A stretch of 64,000 bases of DNA from Doryteuthis pealeii (GCA_023376005.1 CM042163.1:4668461-4732460), one strand, 5' to 3'. Shown: positions 50,566-62,845, numbered from the stretch's first letter. Program-made: numbers and translations. Notes: generated by a model not told the origin, from the sequence alone.

Positions 50566-50965
50566 TCCCGCCCTGTCGGCTGGGGCGTTAGAATGCACCA
50601 ACTGCACCTCTGCAGAGGGGTAAGACTCCTCCAATGGGGCCACCTGTTGGCCGTGGGTGGCGACCCATGATGCTTAAGGATAGAGCCCAGGTGGATGAGC
50701 AGTTCATGACATGCAATACTCCTCTTTGGCCCTATCTTGGGCTAGACGGGCGGTCGGGGAGGCCCCCTCCGATCAATCAGCTGGTCACGTCAAGCCCTAG
50801 ACCCGGAGTGGTAGTACCTGTTAGGGTCCCATCTATGGGTTAAATAGAAAAACATGAGCTGATAAAAAAATTGTATTATCCATTAAGAAGTGATTTATTT
50901 CCAAACTTTATCGGCATTAAATGACCCACTGAGGTTGATATGCCGTAAAACAAAACAAAACCAAA
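50566..50965 (+). mobile_element. SINE-like element B, plus strand, internal deletion
   Basis: Plus-oriented copy starting CCCGCCCTGTCGGCTGGGGC and ending TTGATATGCCGTAAAAC. The central part is deleted (the AAGCCCTAGACCCGGAGTGG junction). Confidence 0.75.
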
Positions 50966-50994
50966 AACTAAATAAAGTTTCATTAAACAAGTCA

Positions 50995-51312
50995 AGAAGT
51001 CCGACACAGAACCTCTGTTGCCCTCAAGGAAAGGCTAGGGGAGTAAAGCCCCGAAAATAAATCAGAAGCTGGAGTCCCTAAGGTGGTGTGATGCTGAAAC
51101 CCAGTGCTACCCATCAACTCCTGCGACACTACCGTTGCCAAACTGCATTGGTCCCTTACCTTTCCTTTGGATCACAGCGGCAGTGTGGAGAGGGGGGGAT
51201 TTGCTGCATGGGCAACAGCTCATCCTCCATATGAAACCGCCCAGGCAATGTAGTTCAAGTTAATAAAAACCTTGACACGACTCCATCGTCTTTCATAGAC
51301 GGAAGGATGCCC
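50995..51312 (-). repeat. Dispersed repeat E, minus copy
   Basis: Inverted homolog of 24268-24580 (GGGGAGTAAAGCCCCGAAAA ... CATCGTC). It directly follows the plus-strand element B at 50566-50965. Confidence 0.7.
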
Positions 51313-51448
51313 ACCATATAGTTGTATCATGTACACTTTCTGAGACGTCAATTTTAGCCGAATATTGGGAGGCATCATGATATTAGGGGTTTGTATAAAA
51401 ATTAGGGGGCTTGCATCGTAATATTAGGGGGTTGCTTCATAATGTTTG

Positions 51449-51512
51449 GTTTAGTCTGTTGGATTTTACAGCATGCCAATCAGTGTTGGGTTATTTTATG
51501 CTAAGACGTTTT
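51449..51512 (-). repeat. LINE/SINE-type 3' tail fragments
   Basis: TTGGATTTTACAGCATGCCAATCAGTGTTGGGTTATTTTATGC-type sequence. Similar stubs lie at 6756-6835, 33984-34130 and 53206-53262. All resemble the ...ATGCCGTAAAA tails of element B and the RNase H LINE. Confidence 0.55.
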
Positions 51513-51519
51513 TCTTCTA

Positions 51520-52500
51520 TTCATGTTTGATGGAAATTCAGCATTTTTTTTTAAAACTCAATTTTTTTAAACACATTTTTATCAAAACTCATTTTTTCTT
51601 CCATTTAACCGATAAATGTGACCCTCACAGGTACGACCATTCCAGTATGCAGATTCTAGTCAGGGGAAGGAGATGCCATTGTTTGCCACAGATTTTCCAC
51701 AGACAGAGAGATAAGTATGCTAAAAGCCATTGATTCCAGAAGATGATCGAGATGCCCTTTGGATTTTCCCAAAAGCCCCCTTGGCCGGGTTGTGGCCTTG
51801 ATACCACTGGGTGTCAGACCAGTCCACCCTGGGTGACCCTACCAAGAAACTTTCTTTTCTGATGGCCTACTCTGACACTACCAAGTTTACACAGTCCTGC
51901 CACAAAGGGGGTTTGGAATTTGGAAATAATGTGCTAGATGGCCGTTGAACAAAGAGCTTCCTCCGCCCTTTTTACAGGCTCTTGTTTTTCATTCTGCAGG
52001 GTGTCTAGCCACCCTCCTCACCAGAAAAAAATCTGTGGGGTTACTGGTTTAGTCACCGATGATCCAACTATGGAAACAAGTTGTACCGTTACTCTCTTTC
52101 GTTTGTTTCTAATCCGGATCCCAAAGTTATGGATCCTTGAAAAAGAAAGTTACTTGAAAAGTAACACCATAAAGCGAGCGGGCTGTAGAATGCTCCTCAT
52201 TCTAGTTGCAAAGCCGACAAGAAGTTCAATTCCATGATTCTTTTTCCTTGTTTGTTTTTTATATTTCATGTAATTGATTTTGGGATCATCAGGAGAGAAT
52301 GTGCACCATTTCGGGGCCTTCCTCTCAACGGTTTTAACTGCACACCGCCCCCCCCTCACTGATGTGAGGTCCCTCGATATGTCAGATGTATCGTATAATC
52401 AAATATACGATACATACGATTCATAACAATCATCGAATGAAGGATATGAACATCTTTTAAGAATTCATACCCACTTTATCATTAATTTTAGAGGTTGGTC
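51520..52500. other. Unclassified moderate-GC stretch
   Basis: Long fragmented frames on the minus strand (for example GIELLVGFATRMRSILQPAR and WENPKGISIIFWNQWLLAYL) separated by stops suggest a decayed transposon, but I cannot name the family. Confidence 0.35.
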
Positions 52501-52569
52501 TGGAATACGGGCTGCAGGTTGTCAGGTTTCCTAATATACTACATACCGTCAGATTCACTTCCTTCTCTT

Positions 52570-52622
<53 letters not shown>

Positions 52623-52737
52623 TCAGTTTTACCGACTGACTCCACAGCCTTGGGAAATATTAAGGCATAAAAGGGTCTCATTTATGGGTTAAATAGAAAA
52701 AAAAGAGTTTTCAAGAATTGTTGTTTGTTTATTGATT

Positions 52738-53161
52738 TTAACGGCATATCAACCTGTCCGGGGTTATGTCATGCCTACCAGTTATGATGTAATATATATT
52801 GTGTATTTATATATATACTTTTAGTAATTGGTTTTAACAATGTGTTAGCATTATTGGGGGTTATGTTGTATGGTATTGATTTGTTTCATATCTATATTCT
52901 ATGCTATATTTTTGTTTCCCTCAAAAAGGAGAGAATATCCTCCATGTTGACATTTTCAAACAGATCTTTCATATTGTTTGCTTTAAAATAACGGTTTCTG
53001 ATGCGAGCAAAAAACCTGCATTCCATGAATAAGTGTTTAACTGTCAAGGGTGTTTGACATGTTTCACATTGTGGTTGTTGTTCTTGTTTGAGTATATAGG
53101 AGTGCGTTAGTTTCGTATGACCAATGCGTAATCGGGACACAATGACTTGTTCAGTTTTCAA
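52738..53161 (-). pseudogene. 3' end of the RNase H LINE, second copy
   Basis: Encodes the same C-terminus as 34150-35118 (SRLRIGHTKLTHSYILKQEQ ... CETCQTPLTVKHLFMECRFF). Here the frame is intact where the other copy is shifted. The 3' UTR ends GGTTGATATGCCGTTAAAATC. Confidence 0.82.
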
Positions 53162-53766
53162 GAAATGTCTTTAAAAGAATTGTCAAGCATGAATAGAACA
53201 AATGTTTTTTTGGCATAAAATAACCCAATAAGTGTTGACATGCCATAAAATCCAACAAACCAAGTTGATATCTGATCAAATAACTATTCACTTGTATAAG
53301 AAGAACAAATTCTACTTTTATATCCAGACAAGAAAATAATAAAAATAATAATTTAGTGGAAATTGGAAACAAAATGTCCAACTTGTGAGTGAAAGAAAGA
53401 AGACAACATTGTATGATTGAATGGGTCGATCGATCGTGTGAGCTTTTAAGTCAATATGTGAAGAACGTTTAATTCCCAATGGATAAAAATGCTTTCAAAA
53501 TGGCCAAGCATTTTCTTCTAGTCAAAAGAAGTTGTCTGGACGTATTTCAGAATGAGTGACCATTGCTATTTTTATATTATGGAAGACAAGAGTGGACATA
53601 AAGAGCACAAACATTCTTTTACTTGAAATGGTAAAATGGTTCTGCTGGATTCTCTAAGGTCTTTGTGTGTTGGATTCAGTAGATACATTAAAACTAGATG
53701 TCCAAGTTAAGCTTCCATCATCATAATCAGGTTGCAGTAACAGCATGGATACCTACAACTCTCTAG

Positions 53767-54133
53767 TATGTAAACTAGTACAATAAATGTTTTTACTTTA
53801 AATATACACTCCTACATTTGGGTCGCTGGTAAGTGTCTTCAGTGATGTAATATGCATGGGTCACTGGGAAGTTTCGGGTTTCCAACATCAGACTTCGCTC
53901 ACCATGCTGACCCTATAAGAGGTGATCAAAACTCTGATCCACCCACCAACTTGAGATGCTAACAGACGTTTGACTTTTTATTGTTTTGGTATGTAAACTA
54001 GTACAGTAAATGTTTTTACTTAATGTCAGATTTAGATTTTTTTTTTTACTTTAAATATACACTCCTACATTTGGGGCGCTGGTAAGTGTCTTCAGTGATG
54101 TAATATGCATGGGTCACTGGGAAGTTTCGGGTC
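53767..54133 (+). repeat. Direct repeat of about 115 bp
   Basis: TATGTAAACTAGTACAATAAATG ... GGGTCACTGGGAAGTTTCGGG at 53767-53880 and again at 53993-54133, separated by about 110 bp. Confidence 0.8.
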
Positions 54134-54471
54134 TTCACACTGCCACTGTGGTCGAAAGGAAAGGTAAGAAACCAATGCAGTTTGGCAATAGCAATTTTGC
54201 AGGAGTTGCTGATGTTTAGCTTTACTCAATCTGAGGGACTCCAGCTCCGGATTTGTTTTCAGGGTTTTAAGCCAGTAAAGATATTAACCGAATATGTTAA
54301 CAAATTTTACAGAGGATATAAAGATTTTATTGATTAAAAACACTGAAAAATTAATTTAGGAAAAACTTATTTTTTTCTATGAAAATGGTGGATTGAATTT
54401 TGACCTTTTCTGTTAAACCAATCATGTGACATCCCCCCCACACACTTTAACAACTACAACTAAAGAGATGT

Positions 54472-54502
<31 letters not shown>

Positions 54503-54522
54503 TATGATACCAATAATAATGA

Positions 54523-54770
54523 TAATAATGATACCAATTGTAGTTGGTGCACTTGGAACAGTCCCAAAAGGATTAGAAAAGTGTTTGGAAAGTTTGGAAA
54601 TCAGAGGAAGGATTGAAACTATTTAGAACACTGCACTGCTGCAATCTGCCAGAATACTCAGAAGTGTCCTGGATACCTGAGGAGACTTGCTGTCACTCAG
54701 ACTCAAGTGAAAGACCATCAGCTAATGCTGATGTGAAACTCAAAAGGAGTAAAATAATAATATCTTTTCA
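54523..54770 (+). pseudogene. LINE C-terminal relic (GALGTVPK motif)
   Basis: Translation gives MIPIVVGALGTVPKGLEKCL, then RIETI*NTALLQSARILRSV, a widespread C-terminal motif of invertebrate non-LTR retrotransposons. An in-frame TAG and a TGA after LDT interrupt it. It lies tail to tail with the CR1/L2-type fragment. Confidence 0.72.
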
Positions 54771-54779
54771 GCTAGTCTA

Positions 54780-55270
54780 TTAGGTCAGCTGTTCCTTATA
54801 AATATTCATTTTAAATCCACAGAATATTTAATATCATTCCACAGATTATCCAACTTTGCCTTGAAGGAGTTTAGAGATGGGGCATTCACTACTGATGAAG
54901 GTAGTTTATTCCATGTATTCACCACTCTGTAGCGAAAATAATTTTGTCTTGTGTTTGCTTTACAAGATTTTTTAAGGAGTTTTAATTTATGTCCCCTTGT
55001 ATAGGTATTTTGAGCAATGTTTAGTAGGTCAGAGTTCGTTCGAATAAAAACCATGCGTGTATTTGTAGATTTCAATGATGGCGTAACCGCAAAAACACTG
55101 TTTAATCTACTTGATTGTTGTCTTTTGAATATCAGAATCTTTTCTACAAGAAATTTCCATCCAGCTTGGACGTCAGGCAGAGAAGATGTATCTGCTTTAG
55201 CTGGAATTCACTGCACACGCACGCTGTGATTAGTTAGGGAAAAATGTTTAGTAAGTAAATAAAAGTTTAC
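54780..55270 (-). pseudogene. CR1/L2-type LINE C-terminus
   Basis: Minus frame with FIRTNSDLLNIAQNTYTRGH then NYFRYRVVNTWNKLPSSVVN and APSLNSFKAKLDNLW, the hallmark C-terminal block of CR1/L2-like LINEs, ending in a natural stop. The frame is open upstream to about 55240. The 3' end is near an (ATT)n tract. The same tail sequence recurs at about 20435-20530. Confidence 0.82.
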
Positions 55271-56357
55271 ATAAATAATATGGTTTTGTGGTTGATGAAT
55301 GTCTTGGCAACAAGACAGACCTAGAAGAAGAAATGAATCAAGGACGACCAACCAGCAAGAACAGATACGTTAGAAGAGACGCTAGAAGAATAAGAACGTA
55401 AGATACCAAAGATGAGCTGAAGAATAATAGAAGTAAAGAAAGAATATACAACACAGGGTTTTAAGCCAGTAATAAAGATATTAACCGAATATGTTAATAA
55501 ATTTTACAGAGGATATAAAGATTTTATTGATTAAAAACACTGAAAAATTAATTTAGGAAAAACTTATTTTTTCTATGAAAATGGTGGACTGACTTAGATT
55601 GAATTTTGACCTTTTCTGTTAAACCAATCATGTGACCCCCCCCCCACACACACACACTTTAACCACCGCAACTAAAGAGATGTTGATGGTGTAACCGCAA
55701 AAACACTGTTTAATCTACTTGATTGTTGTCTTTTGAATATCAAATTCTTTTCTACAAGAAATGGAGTGTGATGAAAGACAGAAAGAAGAGTTGAAAAAAA
55801 GAAGAAGAAGGGAATCCATTTTGTTGAATGTTACGTGTTTGTCTTTTGATGATTTACGCTTTGTGTACACTGCAGGCGTTTTTTCTATCATCGATTAAAA
55901 AAGAACTGTGTGTCCCATTACACGTATATTAGAGTCTTTTTTGTAACGTTAAAATATCAGCAACTATCCCAGCTAATCATTATTCTTATTAGATCCTCTT
56001 TGCCCTTCCCTCACTGATTGATACTCCCCACCCCGGAGAGACGTTTAAGGCTCCACTACAATTTGGAGAAGGCAGAAGAATCTAACAAAGCTGACATATT
56101 GAATTTGGCACTAAAAATATTAACAGATTTTTCATTTTTTTTATCTTGAAATTTTCTCTTGTTACATTTCTTTATTCAGTTTATTTTAGTTTTTTTAGTA
56201 ATCAACTCCATGACAACATGGTGGCTCTGAACTTTTCTGAGGCGGAAAGTCATTTTACAATATAATAGCTAATCGATAATTTGACATGTAAGTCATTTGA
56301 GAATCCCCACTCCCAAAATAAAAAGATTTTTCTAATTATTCTATTCACCAAAAGAAG

Positions 56358-56397
<40 letters not shown>

Positions 56398-56410
56398 CAC
56401 GCACAGGGCG

Positions 56411-56456
56411 TCTTCCGATCTATAGCTCTGCTGATGAGGCCTAATAGGCCGAATTG
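56411..56456 (+). ncRNA. Hammerhead relic (family a), core mutated
   Basis: Same as 16814-16855 (AGCTCTGCTGATGAGGCC...) but GAAA has become GAAT, breaking the conserved A15.1-U16.1 pair. Stems I and II are intact. Confidence 0.75.
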
Positions 56457-56727
56457 TACATACAGAGATTGATTTTTCTCGATTTGTTTAGCCATACATT
56501 TAATAGCCTAATTCATTATTAATTAATTAATTTCAAAATTAGGTACGACTCCAATTAAGATTATATTCCAAAACAAACGTGTTTACAACTTATCATATCG
56601 TCGTGTAATAAAAGTCACTAGAAGAGGAATATTAACCTACTCTAAACAAATCATAAAATCTAAGAAGTCCGTTTAGTGTAAATCGGCCTGTCAAGTCCGG
56701 TTTCAAATCACGCACAGGGCGGTCTTC

Positions 56728-56774
56728 CGAATAGCTCTGCTGATGAAATAGGCCGAAATGTACATACAGAGATG
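56728..56774 (+). ncRNA. Hammerhead relic (family a), stem II deleted
   Basis: CTGATGA is followed directly by AATAGGCCGAAA: five bases of the left arm of stem II are deleted. A second tandem copy of the element that starts at about 56400; flanks are shared. Confidence 0.72.
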
Positions 56775-56863
56775 ATTTCTCGATTTGTTTAGCCATACAT
56801 TTAATAGGTAGCCTATTCATTATTAATAATTAATTTTCAAAATTAGGTACGACTCCAATTAAG

Positions 56864-56918
<55 letters not shown>

Positions 56919-56919
<1 letters not shown>

Positions 56920-57112
56920 AACCACACGAGCAGAATGTGACTCAAGGTCAATTTCTTAAGTGGAGTTTAACGGGTTTAAATTCAGTTTTCCTTTTTCTAG
57001 ACTGATTGTCTAATCAAGATTAAACAGCCCAGTGATTTCTACTTTTTACCCATAGCTGGAGGGAGAATAGTTTGATTCATACCTGTCACAGGAGTATTAA
57101 CACTATAGGTCT
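56919..57112 (-). mobile_element. Truncated tRNA-like SINE C
   Basis: Tail two-thirds of SINE C (GAATGTGACTCAAGGTCAAT ... CATAGCTGGAGGG) next to a long (TA)n tract. The tRNA head is missing. Confidence 0.6.
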
Positions 57113-57249
57113 ATCTATTGGAATTCCTCTCTTGTCCATTTTAAGAATGGTCTAGGTTTATCTTATAATTGGGCCACACCAGATATTTATTCCTTTGATG
57201 GATTTAAAAAATTTTTTTTTTTTAAAAAAACAAAAAAACTTTTAAACAA

Positions 57250-57335
57250 TTGATGAATGAAAGATTATTTATGAATGAAAGATTATTTATGAATGAAAGA
57301 TTATTTATGAATGAAAGATTATTTATGAATGATTT
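57250..57335 (+). repeat. 18-bp tandem repeat
   Basis: GATTATTTATGAATGAAA repeated about four and a half times. Confidence 0.85.
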
Positions 57336-57384
57336 TTTACTTTTATGAAGAAAATCAAAATCAAACAAAAAAAAGAATCAATTT

Positions 57385-57690
57385 GTTTGGTTTGGTTTAT
57401 TTTACGGCATATCAACCTCAGTGGGTCATTTAATGCCGATAAAGTTTTGAAATAAATCAATTCTTAATTGTTTTTATCATAAAGAAAGTTGCTTGGTTGG
57501 GTTTTTACGGCATGTCAACCACTTGAGTTATTTTATGCCGAATACTTCTATTGGTAATTTGGTATTCAAAAATGTTTAATGCCGACAAAGTTTTGAAATA
57601 ATTTCATTTTTAATGGATAATACAATTTTGTTTATAAACTCATGTTTTCTATTTAACCTATAGATGGGACCCTAACAGATACTACCACTC
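57385..57690 (-). mobile_element. SINE-like element B relic, rearranged
   Basis: Two stacked element-B/LINE-type tails (ACGGCATATCAACC... and ACGGCATGTCAACC...), followed by a short piece of the element body ending in TACCACTCCG. Confidence 0.6.
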
Positions 57691-57717
57691 CGCATAAAGA
57701 AAGGGAAAAATGGACAT

Positions 57718-57991
57718 CCTACATAGAAAAATATAAGAAAGAAAGAGAGAAAGAAAGAAAGAGTATAGGGGAAAGATAGAGAGAGGAGGTGAGTCTGTGG
57801 AAGTGATAACACTAATCTGTTTTAATCGAATATAATGAGAACAATTTTTTTTTAAAAGTGTGAGATAGACAGTTAAATCAAGATCATTATACTTTTTACA
57901 TATTCATCTATTTTTGCAATAGATCTTAAGTAAACCTATCAAACGTAATAATCAAATTATTATACTGTGGTATATCCACAGGTCCTGCTAG
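57718..57991 (+). mobile_element. Family-2 Helitron-like element, single-unit copy
   Basis: A GA-rich microsatellite, then one unit ending with hairpin CTGTGG-TATAT-CCACAG (57965-57981), GTCCTG and CTAG|T at 57988-57992. The single unit shows what one monomer of the tandem copies looks like. Confidence 0.7.
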
Positions 57992-57999
57992 TGTCTTCA

Positions 58000-59331
58000 T
58001 CAATTTCAAAATCATTCTGTCTGCTTAGGAGAAAGTTACAGAAATAACTTGAAGGAAAACAATTTAAAATTTGGTGAGAAACTATCAGGATTAATGCATT
58101 AAAAGTTAAAAGGAAATCCGCAAGACGAACAACTCGATTCTACGAATCTGACTCAAGAAGAGAAAAAGAAAAAAATCCTGAAACGATGAAAAAGAATCGA
58201 CAACTTAAGAAGATTGAATTTGCTTTTAGATTTTTCGAGAGGAAGAAGAAAAGAAGATTTCAAAAGTTCAAAATGGAGAAAAAAGTTTTGAATAACTCGT
58301 CCATTTTCAACTTTTCTTCCTCCTTTTTTTTTTTGTCTTTATTGAATGAATTCAATATCAGATGCAAATAAATATCAAAGAAAATCCAATAAGAATTTTA
58401 TTATCACACAAAAATTCAATCAATGAAGAAACTACAAGATAAAAAGAATTTTGAAAAGTTTCAGAGTTTTAGAATCTATTTTTGGAAAATTAGAAAATTT
58501 AATTTTTTTAAAATGAAGAATTGAATAAAATAACTAAATTTGTCATTTGTAGAAAAAAAATTATCTCATTAAGAATTTATTAATCAATTTCAGACATTAT
58601 TATCCTCATCTTTGTTGTTTTGATCACTGTTTCAGCCAATTCACTCTCAGGCCTTCCTTGTGTTATTGGAAGTGTTTCCGATATAGTCTTTTCATTGTTT
58701 GATAGATAATTTGGACTATTGTCCTCATTTTTGTTGTGTTGATCCCAGTTTCATCAGATACCGTATTCTTCAGATGTATCCTTCACCTGTTACTTAGAAT
58801 CCCTCCCCCATACATAATTTAATTTTGTCAATTGTAACTTTCCCCACTTTTCTGATTCAAGAGGTAAAGATTGGTTATCTAAATGATACACACTCCCAAA
58901 TTTTCAGCTTTTTTAAAAAACTAATAATCCTTTTAAATTAGCAGCAGCAGCAGCAGCAGCATTGTATACTCTGTTGGTCGACTTTTTTCAGTAAAATAAA
59001 CTTGTTTTTTTTTTGTTTTTTTTATCTGAATGCATGAATAATTTTCTTTTACAATAAATCATATTGTGCATTTCTCAATGAATATGTCTTAATGAAATTA
59101 TTTTGGGCCTTTTTCAATAAATGTCTCAAATTATTTTGGGCCTTTTTGAATAAATATGTCTGAATTAACTTTTTTTAACAATGCATAAAAAACAAATCAA
59201 AAATTATCTAAGAATTCAAATAAAAAAAAAAAAAAATTTATTTTCCTGAAAAACAAAACAAAAAAAAAAACAACAGATGAACAGAACATACAAGGCTGGC
59301 TCCTGCTGCTAATTTCAAGGGAGCATTCCTT

Positions 59332-59365
<34 letters not shown>

Positions 59366-59550
59366 GCTGAACATTTCAGGAGTGTGTATCTTGAAAAAAA
59401 AAAAAACCTTAAGATTTCACCTACATTTACTTTTTTTGCTAACTTTCTGAACATTGGACAAATTTTGTTCAGATCTTCGAATTAGATTAGAATAAAAATA
59501 GAAGTTCATAAAATGAAATGAGAAAAAAAAAAATTAATTTCAAATTTGGA
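58000..59550. other. AT-rich stretch, no gene seen
   Basis: Apart from hammerhead relics at 58590-58770 and a (CAG)n run at 58942-58959, only A/T-rich low-complexity sequence is visible. Confidence 0.6.
58590..58770 (-). repeat. Two decayed family f hammerhead relics
   Basis: TTATCCTCATCTTTGTTGTTTTGATC...TTTCAGCC and GGACTATTGTCCTCATTTTTG ... TTCTTCAG in close succession. Core bases are mutated in both. Confidence 0.5.
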
Positions 59551-59552
59551 CA

Positions 59553-60176
59553 TCTTATTATAATGGAGATTGTGTGCTTTTTTGTCTGTAACCGAAACTA
59601 TATCACTACTCAAGTTACAATTCCCTTAGTTATTGACATCACATTCTCAATGATTTTATTTTTATTTTAACCGCTATTATTAATAAAATTGTTTTACATT
59701 ATTAATACTGTTAACCATAACTACATACTAACAACATACAATTATGTTTATATATACAACAAAATGGCGGTTTACAGTGTGAACGGGAAGGCTAATTTGC
59801 ATATTAATATTAAAAAAAATTGAATTTAATAAATATGTGCTTAGTATTATTGATTTCTAACTGTTTGGTTTTATTTTAATGAATATAAGCAAAAGTCTCT
59901 TCAATGAATCTTAAATGAAATCCATTAACAAGAAAAAATAACTGTCATTTTATTCTTTACTTCCTCTTTTAACTAAATACTTAAATTAGAAAAAATAACA
60001 ATGAAAGACGAGAGTGATGGAAGAGTAAGTTTCAGTTGTTCCATTTTTTATTATACTCCCTCTGTTTCAAATATTTTTATCTGCATTCTTATTTAGTTTC
60101 ATTGGCCTTTCTAATATAATATTTTATTACATTAAAACTTAAATACTTGCACCCGGAGGGTGCATATATTTGCTAG
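59553..60176 (+). mobile_element. Non-autonomous Helitron, family 1, copy 6
   Basis: A|TC start, intact GCACCCGGAGGGTGC hairpin and CTAG|T end. By eye it is closest to copy 1 in its internal sequence (both have the CTCCCTCTGTTTC variant). Confidence 0.9.
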
Positions 60177-60303
60177 TACACATAAATATGGTTGGATAAT
60201 AGATTGACTGAAATGATCCAAAAGAAAAACAAAAACTGAATTAGTTGCTCATATCACACAACAGTTCGAAGGTCTAAACAGCCATTCTTCATCTGTTGTA
60301 TGG

Positions 60304-60342
<39 letters not shown>

Positions 60343-60484
60343 CATTATTTTACTATTATCTACAACACTACGGATTTATCAACACCACAAATGCTTTGAA
60401 ACTTTACATCTTTCTTCAATTATGCTGTGGACTTGTAAATTACTTTTTTAATAGCTGGAATATATCATGATCAATTTTTATACT

Positions 60485-60667
60485 CATTATACACTTTTAT
60501 ATAATTTTACATCAAACTCTTTTGAGTTTTTATTATGAACTATAATGCTTCTGATTTTTTTAAAAATAAAATTTATTTTATTTTTAACACAGAACACGCA
60601 TTTTTAAAAATTCCAGCATTTTGTTTGTACCCATTCTTCTAACGGTTATTTTTCCCGTCTTTTTCTC

Positions 60668-60675
<8 letters not shown>
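60485..60675 (+). repeat. Family j element body without ribozyme
   Basis: Matches 39090-39260 (TTTTACATCAAACTCTTTTGAG ... TCTAACGG ... CCCGTCTTT), but runs into (TA)n where the hammerhead would start. Confidence 0.65.
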
Positions 60676-60710
<35 letters not shown>

Positions 60711-60839
60711 ATGCAAAAATCCCAGTAGGGGATGAGAATTGCAATCAAGAGTAGTGCAGTAGTGAGTGAAGATTAGTATCAGTGTGAGAGTTTGCTATCA
60801 GGAGTATCGCAGTAGCGCGTGAATATTGTTATCAGGAGT

Positions 60840-61185
60840 ATTATAGTAGCAAGTGAGGGTTCCTGTGAGGCGTATCACCACAGGAGCAAGTGAGGGTTGC
60901 TGTGAGGCGTATCCCACCATAGGAGCAAGTGAGGGTTCCTGTGAGGCGTATCACCACAGGAGCAAGTGAGGGTTAATGTGAGGCGTATCTCACCACAGGA
61001 GCAAGTGAGGGTTGCTGTGAGGCGTATCTCACATGAGGAGCAGGTGAGGGTTAATGTGATGCGTATCTCACCACAGGAGCAAGTGAGGGTTGCTGTGAGG
61101 CGTATCTCACCACAGGAGCAAGTGAGGTTGCTATCAGGTGTATCAAAGTAGCAAGTGAGGGTGTAATATCAGGAGTATCACAGCA
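60840..61185 (+). repeat. 39-bp minisatellite
   Basis: About eight units of GAGCAAGTGAGGGTTGCTGT followed by GAGGCGTATC(T)CACCACAG. The period of 39 keeps a frame open with a 13-residue repeat. More diverged units precede it from about 60720. Confidence 0.88.
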
Positions 61186-61399
61186 CAAAGGATAACTTCT
61201 TTTTTTTTATCATAAAAGGTCACAAATACAAATAACTATGACATGATTAAATCAGGTACACGTTATTAAAACCAAAATCTCTCTCCACCCCCAACGAAAA
61301 AAAAAAAAAAGAAGGAAAACAGAATGTTGAACTTCTTATAGAAATTGATAATTGTAGAATATAAAATCAACTTCTCAAAGTGGAACAAAAAAAATTATT

Positions 61400-61760
61400 T
61401 TTTTAAATAAGTTGGCAATTGTTTTTAAAAATAAATAAATTGGCAATTTTTTTTATAAAATAGATAAGTTACTAATTTTTCAAAAATAAGTTGGCAACTT
61501 TTTAAAAAAAAATAGTTGAGCAATTTTTTTTTTTTAATAAAATAAATAAGTTGGCAATTTAAAAAAAAAAAAAAAATAAACATGTTGGCAATTTCTTTTT
61601 AAATAAATAAGTAGACAATTTTTTTAAATAAATAAATTTTTTTCTTTTTTTAATAAATAAGTTGGCAATTTTTTTTAAATAAATAAATTGGCAATTTTTC
61701 TTTTTTTAATAAATAAGTTGGCAATTTTTTTAAAGATAAACATATTGTCAATTTTTTCCC
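61400..61760 (+). repeat. Low-complexity repeat of AAATAAGTTGGCAATTTTT
   Basis: Around ten irregular units of (AAATA)n-AGTTGGCAA-T(n), separated by poly-A and poly-T runs. Confidence 0.8.
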
Positions 61761-61769
61761 TAGAAATAT

Positions 61770-61785
61770 CCAGTTTGATTCACAC

Positions 61786-61816
<31 letters not shown>

Positions 61817-62350
61817 CAAAGAAACAATTTATTTTCCAGTCACTTTTGTCTTCAAAAAATTTTTTTTTTTTTTACTTCAAATTGAAAGTAACAAATAAAA
61901 ACCATTTGTTGTTTGTTTAATGAAAATGTTCTGGGATTTTTTAAGGGGGTAGGGGTAAACGAAAATCTAGATGGTCAATGAAAAGTGGATATTTTCCAAC
62001 AGGAATGGCCAATCCGTAGTGCATTGTGGGATTAGATGTGACACATTTATAAGCCAATCAAAGTTTACATTAAAATAGAGTTGCAATTTATTTATTCTAT
62101 GTAAATATTTTCAGTTTTATACTTTTTAAAAATTGTCTTTTTTTAAAACACAACTCCCAATCACAGAAAGAAAATGAATAAAATAAAATCAGAAAAAAGA
62201 TAATAAATATATCAATAATAAGAAAATTTTGCTTATTTATAAAATGTCCTTTTGGAAAAAAATCTTTGTGTCATTTAAAAAAAAATAATATAATCATATA
62301 GTGTATAAGACAGAATATCAGAATGAAATAGAAAAAAAAAATGTTTGGGT
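61770..62350. other. AT-rich stretch, no gene seen
   Basis: Poly-A/T sequence. No recognisable exon, SINE or RNA. Confidence 0.55.
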
Positions 62351-62354
62351 AGGT

Positions 62355-62845
62355 ATTTATCTAATCGATTTGCCACAGGTAAAAATGTGACAAAAAATGT
62401 GCAAATATGGGCATCCAGTGAGGATCAAACATCTGCTAGACTAAATGGACTGCATAGATAGGATGTGTCACAAGTATGGGGCATCCAGTGAGGATCAAAC
62501 TTGTTATTTAGTAGTAATGAATCTGCTAGATTGGCTTGTTAACCATTTCCCTATAATGGACTGCCTTTCTTTTACTCAACACGTTCATCATAGATAGGAT
62601 GTGACACAAGGTCACAAGTATGGGGCATCCTGTGAGGATCAAATTGCTATTCAATAATAATGTATATTTGAGATTTGCTTGCAAACCATTTCATCATGAT
62701 GGGACACCTTTTTCTTTATCCAACCTATTCCCACAGGTAGGAGGTGGCGTGGGGTCACAAATATAAGGCATTCAATGAGGATTGAACTGGATTTTCAGTA
62801 GTAATGGATCTGCAAGACTAACTTGCAAACCATGATGGGGGTGCC
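62355..62845 (-). repeat. Cluster of four SINE D copies
   Basis: The motifs ATAGGATGTGACA(C), GGCATCCAGTGAGGATCAAA and GCTTGTTAACCATT recur about every 120 bp (near 62400, 62460, 62590 and 62730). This is a head-to-tail array of partial tRNA-like SINE D units with decreasing similarity. Confidence 0.6.

Larger units (their letters stand above)
54263..55760 (+). repeat. Segmental duplication around the LINE pair
   Basis: 54263-54473 (GGGTTTTAAGCCAGTAAAG ... AAAGAGATGTT) recurs at 55457-55683, and 55077-55145 recurs at 55686-55755. The second copy lacks the roughly 600 bp holding the two LINE fragments. Confidence 0.8.

Noticed and set aside
60240..60300. Hammerhead-like motif on the minus strand (CAGATGA ... 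GAAC)
   Set aside because: Two invariant core positions differ and stem I is not convincing.
60966..61151. 61-codon frame with 13-residue repeats
   Set aside because: Product of the 39-bp minisatellite, whose period is a multiple of three; neighbouring units break the frame.
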